A DNA stretch of 64,000 nt from Rhizobium metallidurans (GTDB lineage: Bacteria; Pseudomonadota; Alphaproteobacteria; Rhizobiales; Rhizobiaceae), in assembly GCF_014196505.1 (NCBI RefSeq), contig NZ_JACIDW010000010.1:84093-148092 (forward strand), given 5' to 3'. This document shows, one piece after another, positions 36,769-45,114 of this stretch. The notes beneath the pieces were generated by a model, which was given only the letters and a program-made list of their open reading frames with translations, was not told where the DNA came from and did not search any database. A program made the translations under genes and the position numbers. Numbering within the stretch: the first letter of the stretch is position 1; every line of letters starts with the position of its first letter.

Positions 36769-37140
36769 TCACTCGTCCGGCAATATCCCCATCCGCTCGG
36801 TCTCGAGCTCCGTGCCGAGTTCGACCGCCTTGGTCTTCTTGTCGTAGATGCAGAAATAGCTGACGAAGCCGTTGGCGCCTTTCGGCTTGCCCGTCACCAG
36901 CGCCATGCCGAAATTCTCGCTGCCGAAGGGATCGACCACGGCATGCGGCAGTTCGACCTGCGCGCGCGCCGCCATCTCGCATTTTCCCTGCACCTCGGCT
37001 GCGAAATCCTTCCAGGCATCGCCCGAGGAGGCAGAGGCGGTGCCGGCCGCGACGGTGATGGCCGCGCCGCCGATCAGGTGGAGCACGGGGTTCCCTGTCA
37101 TGCCCAGCCTTATGCCAAGCCTCATGCCAAGCCCTCGCAT
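36769..37140 (-). CDS. Exported hypothetical protein
   Basis: 123 residues from the ATG at 37140 (GAGGA upstream; the ATG at 37125 is an alternative). The start MRGLGMRLGIRLG leads to a hydrophobic signal peptide ending ASA at about residue 37. The mature part (DAWKDFAAEVQGKCEMAARAQV... FGSENFGMALVTG... VSYFCIYDKKTKAVELG) has two Cys that could form a disulfide. It is a periplasmic protein of unknown family, divergent from sodB. Confidence 0.75.
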   Translation of the reverse strand: MRGLGMRLGIRLGMTGNPVLHLIGGAAITVAAGTASASSGDAWKDFAAEVQGKCEMAARAQVELPHAVVDPFGSENFGMALVTGKPKGANGFVSYFCIYDKKTKAVELGTELETERMGILPDE

Positions 37141-37365
37141 GCTTTTCAGTCCTCGCGGCGAAGCGCTAGAGGCGCTGTCTCGAAGCAGTGTCACAAGCAC
37201 CGTCATCATGATCGATTTGCCCCTTGCGTGCCAAGCCCTTAGCGCGGGCAAATTTTCCGCCGTACCTGTGTTTTTTGACATTTCGCAGGTTGCCTCACCA
37301 AGCTTGCGCTCCTATGTTCCCGCACACCTGCCGATTACGCAAACTATTGCCAAAAGGAGACGACC

Positions 37366-37968
37366 ATGGCTTTTGAATTGCCTGAACTTCCCTACGACTA
37401 CGAAGCGCTGCAGCCCTTCATGTCGAAGGAAACCCTGGAGTTCCACCACGACAAGCACCACAAGGCTTATGTCGACAACGGCAACAAGCTCGCGGCGGAA
37501 GCCGGTCTCGCCGACCTCTCGCTCGAAGAAGTCGTCAAGAAGTCCTTCGGCACCAATGCCGGTCTCTTCAACAACGCTGCCCAGCACTACAACCACGTCC
37601 ATTTCTGGAAGTGGATGAAGAAGGGCGGCGGTGGCAACAAGCTGCCTTCCAAGCTCGAAGCGGCCATCAACTCCGATCTCGGCGGCTATGACAAGTTCAA
37701 GGCCGATTTCGTCGCCGCCGGCACCACCCAGTTCGGCTCCGGCTGGGCCTGGGTTTCCGTCAAGAACGGCAAGCTCGAAATCTCCAAGACCCCGAACGGC
37801 GAAAACCCGCTCGTCCACGGCGCCACCCCGATCCTCGGCGTCGACGTCTGGGAACACTCCTATTACATCGACTACCGCAACGCCCGTCCGAAGTACCTCG
37901 AAGCCTTCGTCGACAGCCTGATCAACTGGGACTACGTCCTGGAACGCTACGAAGCCGCAACCAAGTAA
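37366..37968 (+). CDS. sodB: Superoxide dismutase (Fe/Mn type)
   Basis: 200 residues, the usual length, with an AAAGGAG ribosome binding site. Metal ligands are in EFHHDKHHKAYVD, QHYNHVHFW and DVWEHSYYIDYRNARPKYL. It converts superoxide to hydrogen peroxide and oxygen in the cytoplasm. The sequence looks like the iron-type or cambialistic enzyme of rhizobia, and metal choice cannot be settled by eye. A strong terminator follows. Confidence 0.97.
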   Translation: MAFELPELPYDYEALQPFMSKETLEFHHDKHHKAYVDNGNKLAAEAGLADLSLEEVVKKSFGTNAGLFNNAAQHYNHVHFWKWMKKGGGGNKLPSKLEAAINSDLGGYDKFKADFVAAGTTQFGSGWAWVSVKNGKLEISKTPNGENPLVHGATPILGVDVWEHSYYIDYRNARPKYLEAFVDSLINWDYVLERYEAATK

Positions 37969-37992
37969 GCGGTTTTCTAGAGAGTGACGAGA

Positions 37993-38021
37993 ACACCCGG
38001 TGGAGACGCCGGGTGTTTTTG
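37993..38021 (+). terminator. Rho-independent terminator of sodB
   Basis: ACACCCGG-TGGAGACG-CCGGGTGT followed by TTTTTG, 24 bp after the sodB stop codon. Confidence 0.92.
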
Positions 38022-38065
38022 TTTGTGTCACATCCCTGTCACCCACCCCACCTAATCCGACGCCC

Positions 38066-38914
38066 ATGACCCATCCTCTCCCCCTGTTCCGCTTCGGTAT
38101 CGTCGCCGATCCGCAATACGCCGCCCGCGAGCCGCATGCCGGCATGGATCGCTATTATGAAAACAGCCCCGCCAAGCTCAAAGCCGCGATCGAGGTCTTC
38201 AACGCCGAGGATCTGAGCTTCGTCATCACGCTTGGCGACATCATCGACCGCGATTTCGCAAGCTTCGACGCCATATTGCCCGTCTATGAAGCTCTGAAGC
38301 ACGACAATCTCTTCCTGCTCGGCAACCACGATTTCGCCGTCGCGCCCGAGCACCTGGAAGACGTCGCGGCTCGCCTCGGCATGCCGGCGCCCTATTACAG
38401 CCTCGCCAAGCATGGCTGGCGCTTCATCGTGCTCGATGGCAACGAAGTCAGCACCTTCGCGCCGCCGGTCGGCCATCCCAATCGCGAGATCGCCGCCGAA
38501 AAGCTCGCCGAACTCCGGGCCGCCGGCGCCATCAATGCCGAAGCCTGGAACGCCATGATCAGCGACCGCCAGTTCGACTGGCTGAGAGCCGAGATCGCCG
38601 ACGCCGCTGAACGCGGCGAGCGCGTCATCGTCATGAACCATTATCCGGTTTACCCGCCCAACCAGCACGATTGCTGGGACCGCGAGCGCATCATCGCGCT
38701 GCTTGCCGAAAGCCCCAACGTCATGGCCTACTTCAACGGCCACAACCATGTCGGCAATTACGGTGTGGTCGAAGGCTGCCACTTCGTCAATTTCAAGGGC
38801 ATGGTCGACACCGAGAGCGAAAACACCTTCGCCATCGTCGACCTCTACGGCGACCGTATCGAAATCCGCGGCTTCGGCCGCGAGGAGAGCAGGGTGCTGG
38901 CGCTCCGGTCCTGA
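38066..38914 (+). CDS. Metallophosphoesterase, ADP-ribose/CDP-alcohol diphosphatase-like
   Basis: 282 residues from the ATG at 38066 (the upstream frame overlaps the sodB terminator). It contains all calcineurin-fold metal motifs: DPQY, GDIIDRD, GNHD, MNHYP and GHNH. The DPQY form of motif I and the overall size resemble manganese-dependent ADP-ribose/CDP-alcohol diphosphatases. It would hydrolyse nucleotide-linked diphosphates in the cytoplasm. Confidence 0.88.
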   Translation: MTHPLPLFRFGIVADPQYAAREPHAGMDRYYENSPAKLKAAIEVFNAEDLSFVITLGDIIDRDFASFDAILPVYEALKHDNLFLLGNHDFAVAPEHLEDVAARLGMPAPYYSLAKHGWRFIVLDGNEVSTFAPPVGHPNREIAAEKLAELRAAGAINAEAWNAMISDRQFDWLRAEIADAAERGERVIVMNHYPVYPPNQHDCWDRERIIALLAESPNVMAYFNGHNHVGNYGVVEGCHFVNFKGMVDTESENTFAIVDLYGDRIEIRGFGREESRVLALRS

Positions 38915-39089
38915 TCTGAGCGCCAAACAATCCTCGCCGTCCCTGAAAAGCGAGGAAAAGTGCAAATTCCTGAAATGATTGCAGTCTCACCCACTTGTTA
39001 CTTTTTAGCCGAGATTAATTTGCCATCATGCCGGGGTAAGAACGAGGCGCCGGGCTTCGAAAATCTCGGTATTGAAGAGGAGTAGCGAT

Positions 39090-39539
39090 ATGAGAATAAA
39101 ATCAATCGTCGCGGCCGTGCTGGTCGCCGGCATGGGGGTCACGACCGTGTATGCGGCCGACGGTACGCATGACGCACGCGTTGCCATGATGAAGAAGATC
39201 GGCGGCGCCACGGGTGCGCTGGCGGGCGTGGCCAAGGGTGAGAAGCCCTACGACGCCGAAGCCGTGAAGGCGGCGCTCGCCACCATTTCCGAAACCGCCA
39301 AGGCGTTTCCGGATCAGTTCAAGGCCGGCACGGAAAACGCGTCCGCCGATTCTGAAGCAAGCCCGAAGATCTGGGAGAACATGGACGACTTCAAGGCTCG
39401 CGCCGCAAAGCTCGGCTCCGATGCCGACATGCTGCTCGCCCAGCTGCCTGCCGATGCCGCCGGCGTCGGCGCCGGCCTGAAGACGCTCGGCGCAAGTTGC
39501 AGCGGCTGTCACCAGAACTATCGGGTCAAGAAGGAATAG
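39090..39539 (+). CDS. Cytochrome c' / c-556 family protein
   Basis: 149 residues from the ATG at 39090 (GAGGAG upstream) with a signal peptide (MRIKSIVAAVLVAGMGVTTVYA). The mature four-helix protein ends with a single haem-binding motif CSGCH near the C-terminus, as in cytochromes c' and c-556. It is a periplasmic electron carrier or gas-binding protein. It lies upstream of a dihaem cytochrome, separated by a terminator. Confidence 0.93.
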   Translation: MRIKSIVAAVLVAGMGVTTVYAADGTHDARVAMMKKIGGATGALAGVAKGEKPYDAEAVKAALATISETAKAFPDQFKAGTENASADSEASPKIWENMDDFKARAAKLGSDADMLLAQLPADAAGVGAGLKTLGASCSGCHQNYRVKKE

Positions 39540-39560
39540 TCCCGCTCCTCGTTTGAACAG

Positions 39561-39599
39561 GCGATCCGCCGTGGCCTTGCCGACGCGGCGGATCGCTTT
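39561..39599 (+). terminator. Terminator between the two cytochrome genes
   Basis: GCGATCCGCC (39561-39570) and GGCGGATCGC (39587-39596) are perfectly complementary and followed by TTTA. Confidence 0.75.
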
Positions 39600-39637
39600 A
39601 TGTCCAGAGAGCCGGAAAGGCGATGGGAGAGCGGTGC

Positions 39638-40552
39638 ATGGTTCGTCGGTTCGTCAGGTTTGTCCTCTGTCTTGTCGGCGTCGCCGTGCTGGGTGGCGCC
39701 GTCTTCTACCTGGTGACCGCGCCCAACTCGATGCCCGAAAGCAGTTGGGCCAACCTCGGCGCGCCCGATGCCAAGAACGGCGAGATGGTCTTCTGGGCCG
39801 GCGGCTGTGTCAGCTGTCACGCCGCGCCGGGTTCCGAAGGCGATGCCAGGCTGACGCTGTCTGGCGGGCTGGCGCTGAAGAGCCCCTTCGGCACCTTCTA
39901 CCCCCCCAACATTTCGCCGGACGAGCAGGCGGGCATCGGCAACTGGACGCTGGCTGAGTTCGGCAATGCCATGAAGCGCGGCGTGGCGCCCAATGGCGCG
40001 CATCTCTATCCGTCATTCCCCTATGCCTCCTACAGCCGCATGAGCGACAAGGACGTCAACGACCTCTACGCCTACATGAAGACCCTGCCGAAGAGCGGCA
40101 ACGTCGCGCCGCCGCATGATCTGCCCTTTCCGTTCAACGTCCGGCTGGCGCTCGGCGGCTGGAAGTTCCTCTATTTCAACGACAGCCCGCGCGTCGTGCT
40201 TGCCAATGCCGACGAGAAGGTCAAGCGCGGCCAGTATCTGGTCGAGGGTCCCGGCCATTGCGGCGAATGTCACACCCCGCGCGATGCGCTGGGCGGCCTG
40301 AAGCCGGACATGTGGCTGGCAGGCGCGCCCAATCCGGAGGGCAAGGGCACCATTCCCAACATCACGCCGGGCTCGAAATCCATCGGCGGATGGAGCGAGG
40401 GGGATATCGCCAATTACCTGGAAACCGGCTTCACGCCCGATTTCGATTCGGTCGGCGGATCGATGACCGAGGTCCAGCAGAACCTCGCGCATCTACCCAA
40501 GGCTGATCTGGAGGCGATTGCCGCCTACCTGAAGGCGGTACCATCGCGCTAG
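39638..40552 (+). CDS. Membrane-anchored dihaem cytochrome c
   Basis: 304 residues from the ATG at 39638 (GGAGAG upstream). An N-terminal anchor or signal (FVRFVLCLVGVAVLGGAVFYLV) is followed by two haem motifs, CVSCH and CGECH, about 150 residues apart. Each lies in a cytochrome-c fold with a distal Met region (YPSFPYASYSRMSD; MTEVQQNL). This layout matches cytochrome subunits of periplasmic alcohol or sugar dehydrogenases. No partner dehydrogenase lies beside it; gcd is 5 kb away. Confidence 0.92.
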   Translation: MVRRFVRFVLCLVGVAVLGGAVFYLVTAPNSMPESSWANLGAPDAKNGEMVFWAGGCVSCHAAPGSEGDARLTLSGGLALKSPFGTFYPPNISPDEQAGIGNWTLAEFGNAMKRGVAPNGAHLYPSFPYASYSRMSDKDVNDLYAYMKTLPKSGNVAPPHDLPFPFNVRLALGGWKFLYFNDSPRVVLANADEKVKRGQYLVEGPGHCGECHTPRDALGGLKPDMWLAGAPNPEGKGTIPNITPGSKSIGGWSEGDIANYLETGFTPDFDSVGGSMTEVQQNLAHLPKADLEAIAAYLKAVPSR

Positions 40553-40562
40553 GAAGGTCCCA

Positions 40563-40578
40563 GGGGTAGAAATACCCC
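40563..40578. promoter_or_regulatory. Small hairpin with GAAA tetraloop
   Basis: GGGGTA-GAAA-TACCCC follows the dihaem cytochrome stop by 10 bp and precedes the dioxygenase-like gene. It has no T run on the plus strand, so it may stabilise or weakly terminate the cytochrome message. Confidence 0.35.
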
Positions 40579-40686
40579 AAAATCGCCGCATTGCAGCATT
40601 TATTAGCATATTCGACTGAATGCCCCGCAGCGGCCACGCCGCCGCCGAATGACGATCCTCAAACGTCTTGCGAAAGGCCAGCTGAA

Positions 40687-41675
40687 ATGCACAGCCCATC
40701 AGTATCTCCCGCCCATGATGTCGCCAACGCCTCCGCCGACGATCTCGAAGCGGTCGCGCGCAAGGGCGGCAAGCTCAAGCGCATGGCGGTCCGCATCCCC
40801 ACCTACATGGCCGATATCCGCGAGAACCCGGCCTGGCTGCCGATGTTCCTGCTCGCCCGCACCATTCCCGGCCGTCGCGCCCACTGGCTGACGGCAAGAA
40901 AGAGCAACGGCGCGATCGACAACCTGCCGACGATCTTTACAGGCGTGGACGCCGAAACCGCCGTCGATGCGTTGAAGCGCGACGGCATCTTCCCGGACCT
41001 GCAGCTGCCGCCGGATATCACCGAAGAGATATCCGCCTTCGGGCACCAGACCCCATGTTTCGGCAATTTCGACCGGAAGATAGAATTCGCGGCATCGGAC
41101 CACCGCGCCACCGAGGACAGGCTCGGTCGCCCGATCCTTTCCGGTCACCATTTCGAACGGGCGCTGGAGTGCCCGGCGGTGCGCACCGTCCAGCGCGATC
41201 CGCTCCTGTCGGAGATCGCCCGCCGCTATCTCGGCGCCCAGGCGCGGCTGATCACGACCCGCACATGGTGGAGCTTCCCGACCAAGGCCAGCGAAGCCGA
41301 CCGCAGCCTTGCCTCGCTCGACAAGTATCACTTCGATCTCGACGACTGGCGGATGCTGAAGTTCTTCTTCTATCTCGTGGATGTCGACAAGGGCACCGGC
41401 CCGCACGTCTTCGTCCGTGGCAGCCACAACAAGCGCCGCTTGAAGCATCAGTTGACATTGCTGGTCGGCCACCCGGCCGACGAGATCATCGATTACTACG
41501 GCAAGGACAGCCCGGTGACACTGACAGGCAAGGCCGGCTCGGGCTTCGTGGAAGACCCTTCGGCTTCCACATGGGAACCGTCGCCACCGAAAAGCCGCGC
41601 CTGATGATGGAGATCGGCTTCGGCGTCTCCAAACCCTCCCGCCGCCGCTTCCACGGAGAACCGGTGCTGCGCTAG
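40687..41675 (+). pseudogene. Phytanoyl-CoA dioxygenase-like gene with a frameshift
   Basis: From the ATG at 40687 the frame encodes a PhyH-like Fe(II)/2-oxoglutarate dioxygenase with the facial-triad HxD at residues 215-217 (DKYHFDLDD). Near 41556-41560 the frame breaks: the in-frame product ends at 41604 after an unrelated tail. The frame starting at TTC 41559 continues the expected C-terminus (FGFHMGTVATEKPRLMMEI...) to a stop at 41675. That C-terminus carries the distal His and the 2-oxoglutarate-binding Arg, so the truncated product should be inactive. One missing base would restore the frame; a sequencing error is equally possible. Confidence 0.8.
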
Positions 41676-41727
41676 GGAGCGCAGTCGCCGAGCGGTTAGG
41701 GGGGCGCAATAAAGCGGTGACTGCCGC

Positions 41728-42222
41728 CTAAGCCAGCGCCTGCAGGTAGCGCATGCCGGTGACCGGGCGCGGAATGAAGTCCATGTGTTCGTAGAAGCGG
41801 TGCGCCTGGATATTGCCCGTCGCGGCGCTGACCGAGAGGTAGCCGCAGCCGGCATTGCGGGCGGTGTCGCGGGCGCGGTTGACGAGATGCTGGCCGACGC
41901 CGTGGCCGCGATGGCCGTCGCGCACGAAGAGATGGTGCAGGTCCATGCCGCGCGCGCCTTCCTGGGCGCGGTAGAGCGGCACCAGAATGGCGTAGCCGAT
42001 CAGCCCCTCGTCGGTCTCGGCGACCAGCGCCGTGATCCAGGGCAGGGGGCCGAACAGGTCGCGCTCGAGCTGCTCCGGCGTCGAGCCGGCGGCGTCGCCG
42101 TGGTGCCTGGCCAGCAGCGCGATCATGTCGTTGAGTTCGGGCAGGTCGCGCGGCTTGGCCGTGCGGATATTGATCACGGGCGGGCGGATCAATGAGATTT
42201 CGCTGTCTTCGATGTCGGTCAT
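41728..42222 (-). CDS. GNAT-family N-acetyltransferase
   Basis: 164 residues with the GNAT fold. The acetyl-CoA motif appears as VRDGHRGHGVGQHLVNRA, preceded by DLHHLFV and followed by ATGNIQAHRFYEHMDF. The acceptor cannot be predicted. It faces the frameshifted dioxygenase gene on the other strand. Confidence 0.9.
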   Translation of the reverse strand: MTDIEDSEISLIRPPVINIRTAKPRDLPELNDMIALLARHHGDAAGSTPEQLERDLFGPLPWITALVAETDEGLIGYAILVPLYRAQEGARGMDLHHLFVRDGHRGHGVGQHLVNRARDTARNAGCGYLSVSAATGNIQAHRFYEHMDFIPRPVTGMRYLQALA

Positions 42223-42283
42223 GTCTTGCGTCCCGGTCTGGCGTTTCGTGGTAATCTGCCGTCAGGACGCTTGAGATACAACA

Positions 42284-42303
42284 AAGCCGCCTGACGGCGG
42301 CTT
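42284..42303. terminator. Strong hairpin in the GNAT/beta-lactamase intergenic region
   Basis: AAGCCGCC-TGAC-GGCGGCTT, extendable by CAAC/GTTG, sits in the 384-bp divergent region 42223-42606. A T-rich tail exists on the minus strand (TTTGTTGT), although no minus-strand gene runs into it. I see no gene in the remaining stretch up to the beta-lactamase start. Confidence 0.4.
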
Positions 42304-42606
42304 GTTGACAATAAGATCTGTCCAGCCGCCCTTTACAGGTACAGCCAAAAATAAGAGCGGTTGATGTGCGCGTTCTTGATCATGGCGCAATACATCTTCC
42401 CAAAATCTCGTCTTGTCAAGCCGTGCGCGTTGCTATTCGTTTCGATCGCGGCGCACGGCGGTCATGCCTCGTTTTTCGTGCGCGCCGCGCTCTCCATTCT
42501 GGACCTTGTGTCGCCTGTCGCGCTAGAGCTGATCCCGGCCGAAGACGCATGCGGGCCACATTCCCGCTTTAGCTCTGTCTTCACCGATTCTGGCAGAGGT
42601 CCTTTC

Positions 42607-43494
42607 ATGCATCGTTTTTCGATCCGCCGCCGAGCGCTTCTCGGCTCCGCATTGCTCGCCCCGGCGCTGTTCCTGCCGGCTGTCGCCCGCGCCGAGGAGG
42701 GCGAGGACGAGATCGACCGCCGCATCGGCGCGCTGGAAAAGCAGATCGGCGGGCGCATCGGCGTTTCCGTCATCGATACCGAGACCAACGTCTCCTTCGG
42801 CTATCGCGAGACCGAGACCTTCGCGATGTTCAGCACCTTCAAGGTGCTCGCGGCCGCCATGGTGCTGTCGCGCGTCGACAAGGGCGAGGAAAATCTCGAA
42901 CGCCGCGTCGTCTACGACAAGGAGCAGCTCATCACCTACTCGCCCGAGACCGAGAAGCATGTCGGCGGCGAGGGCATGAGCGTCGGTGATCTCTGCAAGG
43001 CGGCGATCACGCTCAGCGACAACACCGCCGCCAATCTCCTGCTCGAAAGCCTCGGCGGCCCGAAGGAACTGACCAACTGGCTGCGCACGCTGGGCGACGG
43101 TTCGACCAGGCTCGACCGCATCGAGCCCGATCTCAACGACGTCGCCAAGGGCGATCCGCGCGACACGACCACGCCAGATGCCATGCTCGACACGCTCGGC
43201 AACGTCGCGCTCGGCTCGGTGCTCTCGGAGCCCTCGCAGAAAACCCTGATCGAATGGATGGTCGCCAACACCACGGGCAACGAACGCCTGCGCACCGGCC
43301 TGCCCGAGGACTGGAAGATCGGCGACAAGACCGGCACCGGCAAGAACGGCTCGGCCGCCGACATCGCCATCTGCTGGCCCCCACGCCGCGGCCCCATCCT
43401 GATCGTCGTCTACATCACCGACGCAACGGTCCCGACCGCCGAGATCAATCCCGTCTTCGGCGAGGTGGGTCGGATCGTGGCGGAGATGGTGTGA
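42607..43494 (+). CDS. Class A beta-lactamase
   Basis: 295 residues from the ATG at 42607 (AGAGG upstream; a longer frame lacks support). A signal peptide with an arginine cluster (SIRRRALLGSALLAPALFLPAVARA) suggests Tat export. Active-site elements are complete: Ser76-Thr-Phe-Lys79, Ser137-Asp-Asn139, Glu173-Pro-Asp-Leu-Asn177, Lys241-Thr-Gly243. It hydrolyses beta-lactams in the periplasm. No LysR-type ampR neighbour is present, so expression is probably constitutive or regulated elsewhere. Confidence 0.95.
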   Translation: MHRFSIRRRALLGSALLAPALFLPAVARAEEGEDEIDRRIGALEKQIGGRIGVSVIDTETNVSFGYRETETFAMFSTFKVLAAAMVLSRVDKGEENLERRVVYDKEQLITYSPETEKHVGGEGMSVGDLCKAAITLSDNTAANLLLESLGGPKELTNWLRTLGDGSTRLDRIEPDLNDVAKGDPRDTTTPDAMLDTLGNVALGSVLSEPSQKTLIEWMVANTTGNERLRTGLPEDWKIGDKTGTGKNGSAADIAICWPPRRGPILIVVYITDATVPTAEINPVFGEVGRIVAEMV

Positions 43495-43515
43495 GGCGGC
43501 GGGCGGCTTGCTGAA

Positions 43516-43557
43516 GGGATATCCCGAGATTATATTGGAATATATGGAGGGATATCC
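43516..43557. promoter_or_regulatory. vapBC promoter with repeated GGGATATCC palindromes
   Basis: A perfect palindrome GGGATATCCC (43516-43525) recurs as GGGATATCC at 43549-43557, overlapping the vapB ribosome binding site. An AT-rich inverted repeat, TATATT-GG-AATATA, lies between (43531-43544). The arrangement fits two operators bound by VapB or VapBC for autorepression. Confidence 0.55.
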
Positions 43558-43800
43558 ATGCCGCTTTACATCAAGAACGACGACATCGACAAGCTTGCGG
43601 AAAAGCTTGCTGCGTCCCGTAAGCAAAGCAAGACCGAAGTGGTAAGGCAAGCTCTCCTGCGCGAGATCGAACGCGAGGAGGCCGGGGTGTCGCTCGTGGA
43701 GCGCGGACTGGCCTATGGCCGGGCACTGAGGGCACGTGCCGGTGCGGATCGAGGTCCGCCTGCCGACAAGGCATTCATCGACAGCCTATACGAGGAGTAG
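43558..43800 (+). CDS. vapB: VapB-type antitoxin
   Basis: 80 residues after GGAGGG. The N-terminal part (MPLYIKNDDIDKLAEKLA... SKTEVVRQALLREIERE) is a ribbon-helix-helix domain of the Rv0623/PSK-type transcription-factor antitoxins. The C-terminal tail (PPADKAFIDSLYEE) is the toxin-binding strand. It is 3 bp upstream of the PIN toxin gene. Confidence 0.92.
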   Translation: MPLYIKNDDIDKLAEKLAASRKQSKTEVVRQALLREIEREEAGVSLVERGLAYGRALRARAGADRGPPADKAFIDSLYEE

Positions 43801-43803
43801 CCG

Positions 43804-44199
43804 ATGTTCGTGGACGCATCGGCGCTCACGGCAATTCTCGTCGAGGAAGGTGACGCCCATGACTTGCTTGTGCGACTGAACAGGCACCCGCATCGCGTGA
43901 CCTCGCCGATGGCGATATGGGAAACGGTCATCGCCGTTGCGCGCGAACTTAAACTGCCTGTCCATGCTGCTCACGAGGCTGTCGAAGGCTTCGTTACCCT
44001 CGCGGCGATCACGGTCGTATCGATACCTGCCGAAACTCGCTTTCTGGCAATTCAGGCATTTGAGCGTTACGGAAAATCGCGCCATCCCGCAGCACTGAAT
44101 TTTGGCGACTGCTTTGCCTATGCTTGTGCGAAAGGGAACGGGATGCCCTTGCTCTACAAGGGAAATGACTTTGCGTTGACGGACGTGGAATCCGCCTGA
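43804..44199 (+). CDS. vapC: VapC-type PIN ribonuclease toxin
   Basis: 131 residues with PIN-domain acidic residues: FVDASALTAIL (Asp4), WETVIA (Glu41), and NFGDCFAYACAKGNGMPLLYKGNDFALTD (two Asp near the C-terminus). VapC toxins cleave specific RNAs, often tRNAs. It follows vapB by 3 bp. Confidence 0.93.
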   Translation: MFVDASALTAILVEEGDAHDLLVRLNRHPHRVTSPMAIWETVIAVARELKLPVHAAHEAVEGFVTLAAITVVSIPAETRFLAIQAFERYGKSRHPAALNFGDCFAYACAKGNGMPLLYKGNDFALTDVESA

Positions 44200-44339
44200 C
44201 TTCCGGAAATGGTAAGATATTTCATAAGGATAGGGCAAGAACATGAATCTTGCTCGCATCGCGTTGAATCGATCTCTCAACCTCAAGCACCACCGCTGAC
44301 CACCAATCGAAGCGGCCCCATCCTCTCCCTCATTCTCGC

Positions 44340-44480
44340 CCTTGTGGCGGGAATCCGGCAGGCGCGCGTCCGCGCGGCGAGGGGGACTCTTCGGCTCGAT
44401 GCTGGGAGCAGGTCATTCACGGCGCAGACGCGCCGTGGCTGGATTCCTGTCACAGGGACAGGAATGAGGGCAGAGTCTGT
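44340..44480. repeat. Intergenic element with two perfect stem-loops (RIME-like)
   Basis: CACGGCGC-AGAC-GCGCCGTG (44418-44437) and ATTCCTGTC-ACAGG-GACAGGAAT (44443-44465) are adjacent perfect hairpins in the 295-bp gap between vapC and the next gene. Sequences like 'CTGGATTCCTGT...ACAGGAATGAGGG' are familiar to me as mosaic intergenic repeats in rhizobia. Only one copy is in this window. No gene is supported in 44200-44494. Confidence 0.5.
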
Positions 44481-44494
44481 GACCCGCCGCGCCT

Positions 44495-44953
44495 TCACAC
44501 CGCGGCAATATCCTCGGCCGCACTCTTGTCCTTGCTGTCATCGCCGGTCAGCTGGCGTCTGACCTCTTCGGCGACCTGCTTCTCGAACGCCATGCGGTCG
44601 TCCGTCGACATCGCCGCCACGTCGCCTTCGGTCAGGCCCATGCTGTCGAGCATCTGCTGGCGGATGCGTTCGGCGAGCGACATGTCGGCGAGGTCGCGGA
44701 ATTCCTTGATGACGGCGTCGCGGCGGGCTTTGCCCGGCTCTTCCATGCCCGACATCGTTTGGCTCTCGTCGGTTGCCTGCAGCGCCCACATGGTGTTCGA
44801 TATGGATGGCGGCGTCGTGCTCGGCGCAAGCGATGCGCCGCCCTGGCGGACGACGTCGTCGATCACCAGTGGCTGTTGCTTGTTGCGCTGGCCCGATTGC
44901 TGGAACAGGCCGCCGATGCCATAGGCGCTGGAAATGCTGTCGCCGATCTTCAT
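44495..44953 (-). CDS. Hypothetical protein
   Basis: 152 residues after a strong AGGAGG. It is soluble and largely disordered at the N-terminus (SGQRNKQQPLVIDDVVRQGGASLAPSTTPPS). A helical segment (RDAVIKEFRDLADMSLAERIRQQMLDSMGLTEGDVAAMS, then AFEKQVAEEVRRQL) follows. I do not recognise the family. The good ribosome binding site and helix design support a real gene. Confidence 0.65.
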   Translation of the reverse strand: MKIGDSISSAYGIGGLFQQSGQRNKQQPLVIDDVVRQGGASLAPSTTPPSISNTMWALQATDESQTMSGMEEPGKARRDAVIKEFRDLADMSLAERIRQQMLDSMGLTEGDVAAMSTDDRMAFEKQVAEEVRRQLTGDDSKDKSAAEDIAAV

Positions 44954-45114
44954 GAAAATTCCTCCTGAGACAATGCACGGGAGAATTGCAGCGAAAGCCT
45001 GCGCCAGCCTTTCGCTGTCATAATCGTCGCAGTGCGCGAGCGACCCTCCGATGCCGTCGCGCCGGAACGCAAGATTGCCCGCAGGCTGGCATCTTCATGG
45101 TCCTTCTAACCGCT

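Noticed and set aside
42361..42606. N-terminal extension of the beta-lactamase frame
   Set aside because: The extension has no ribosome binding site and would bury the signal peptide that begins at the ATG at 42607.
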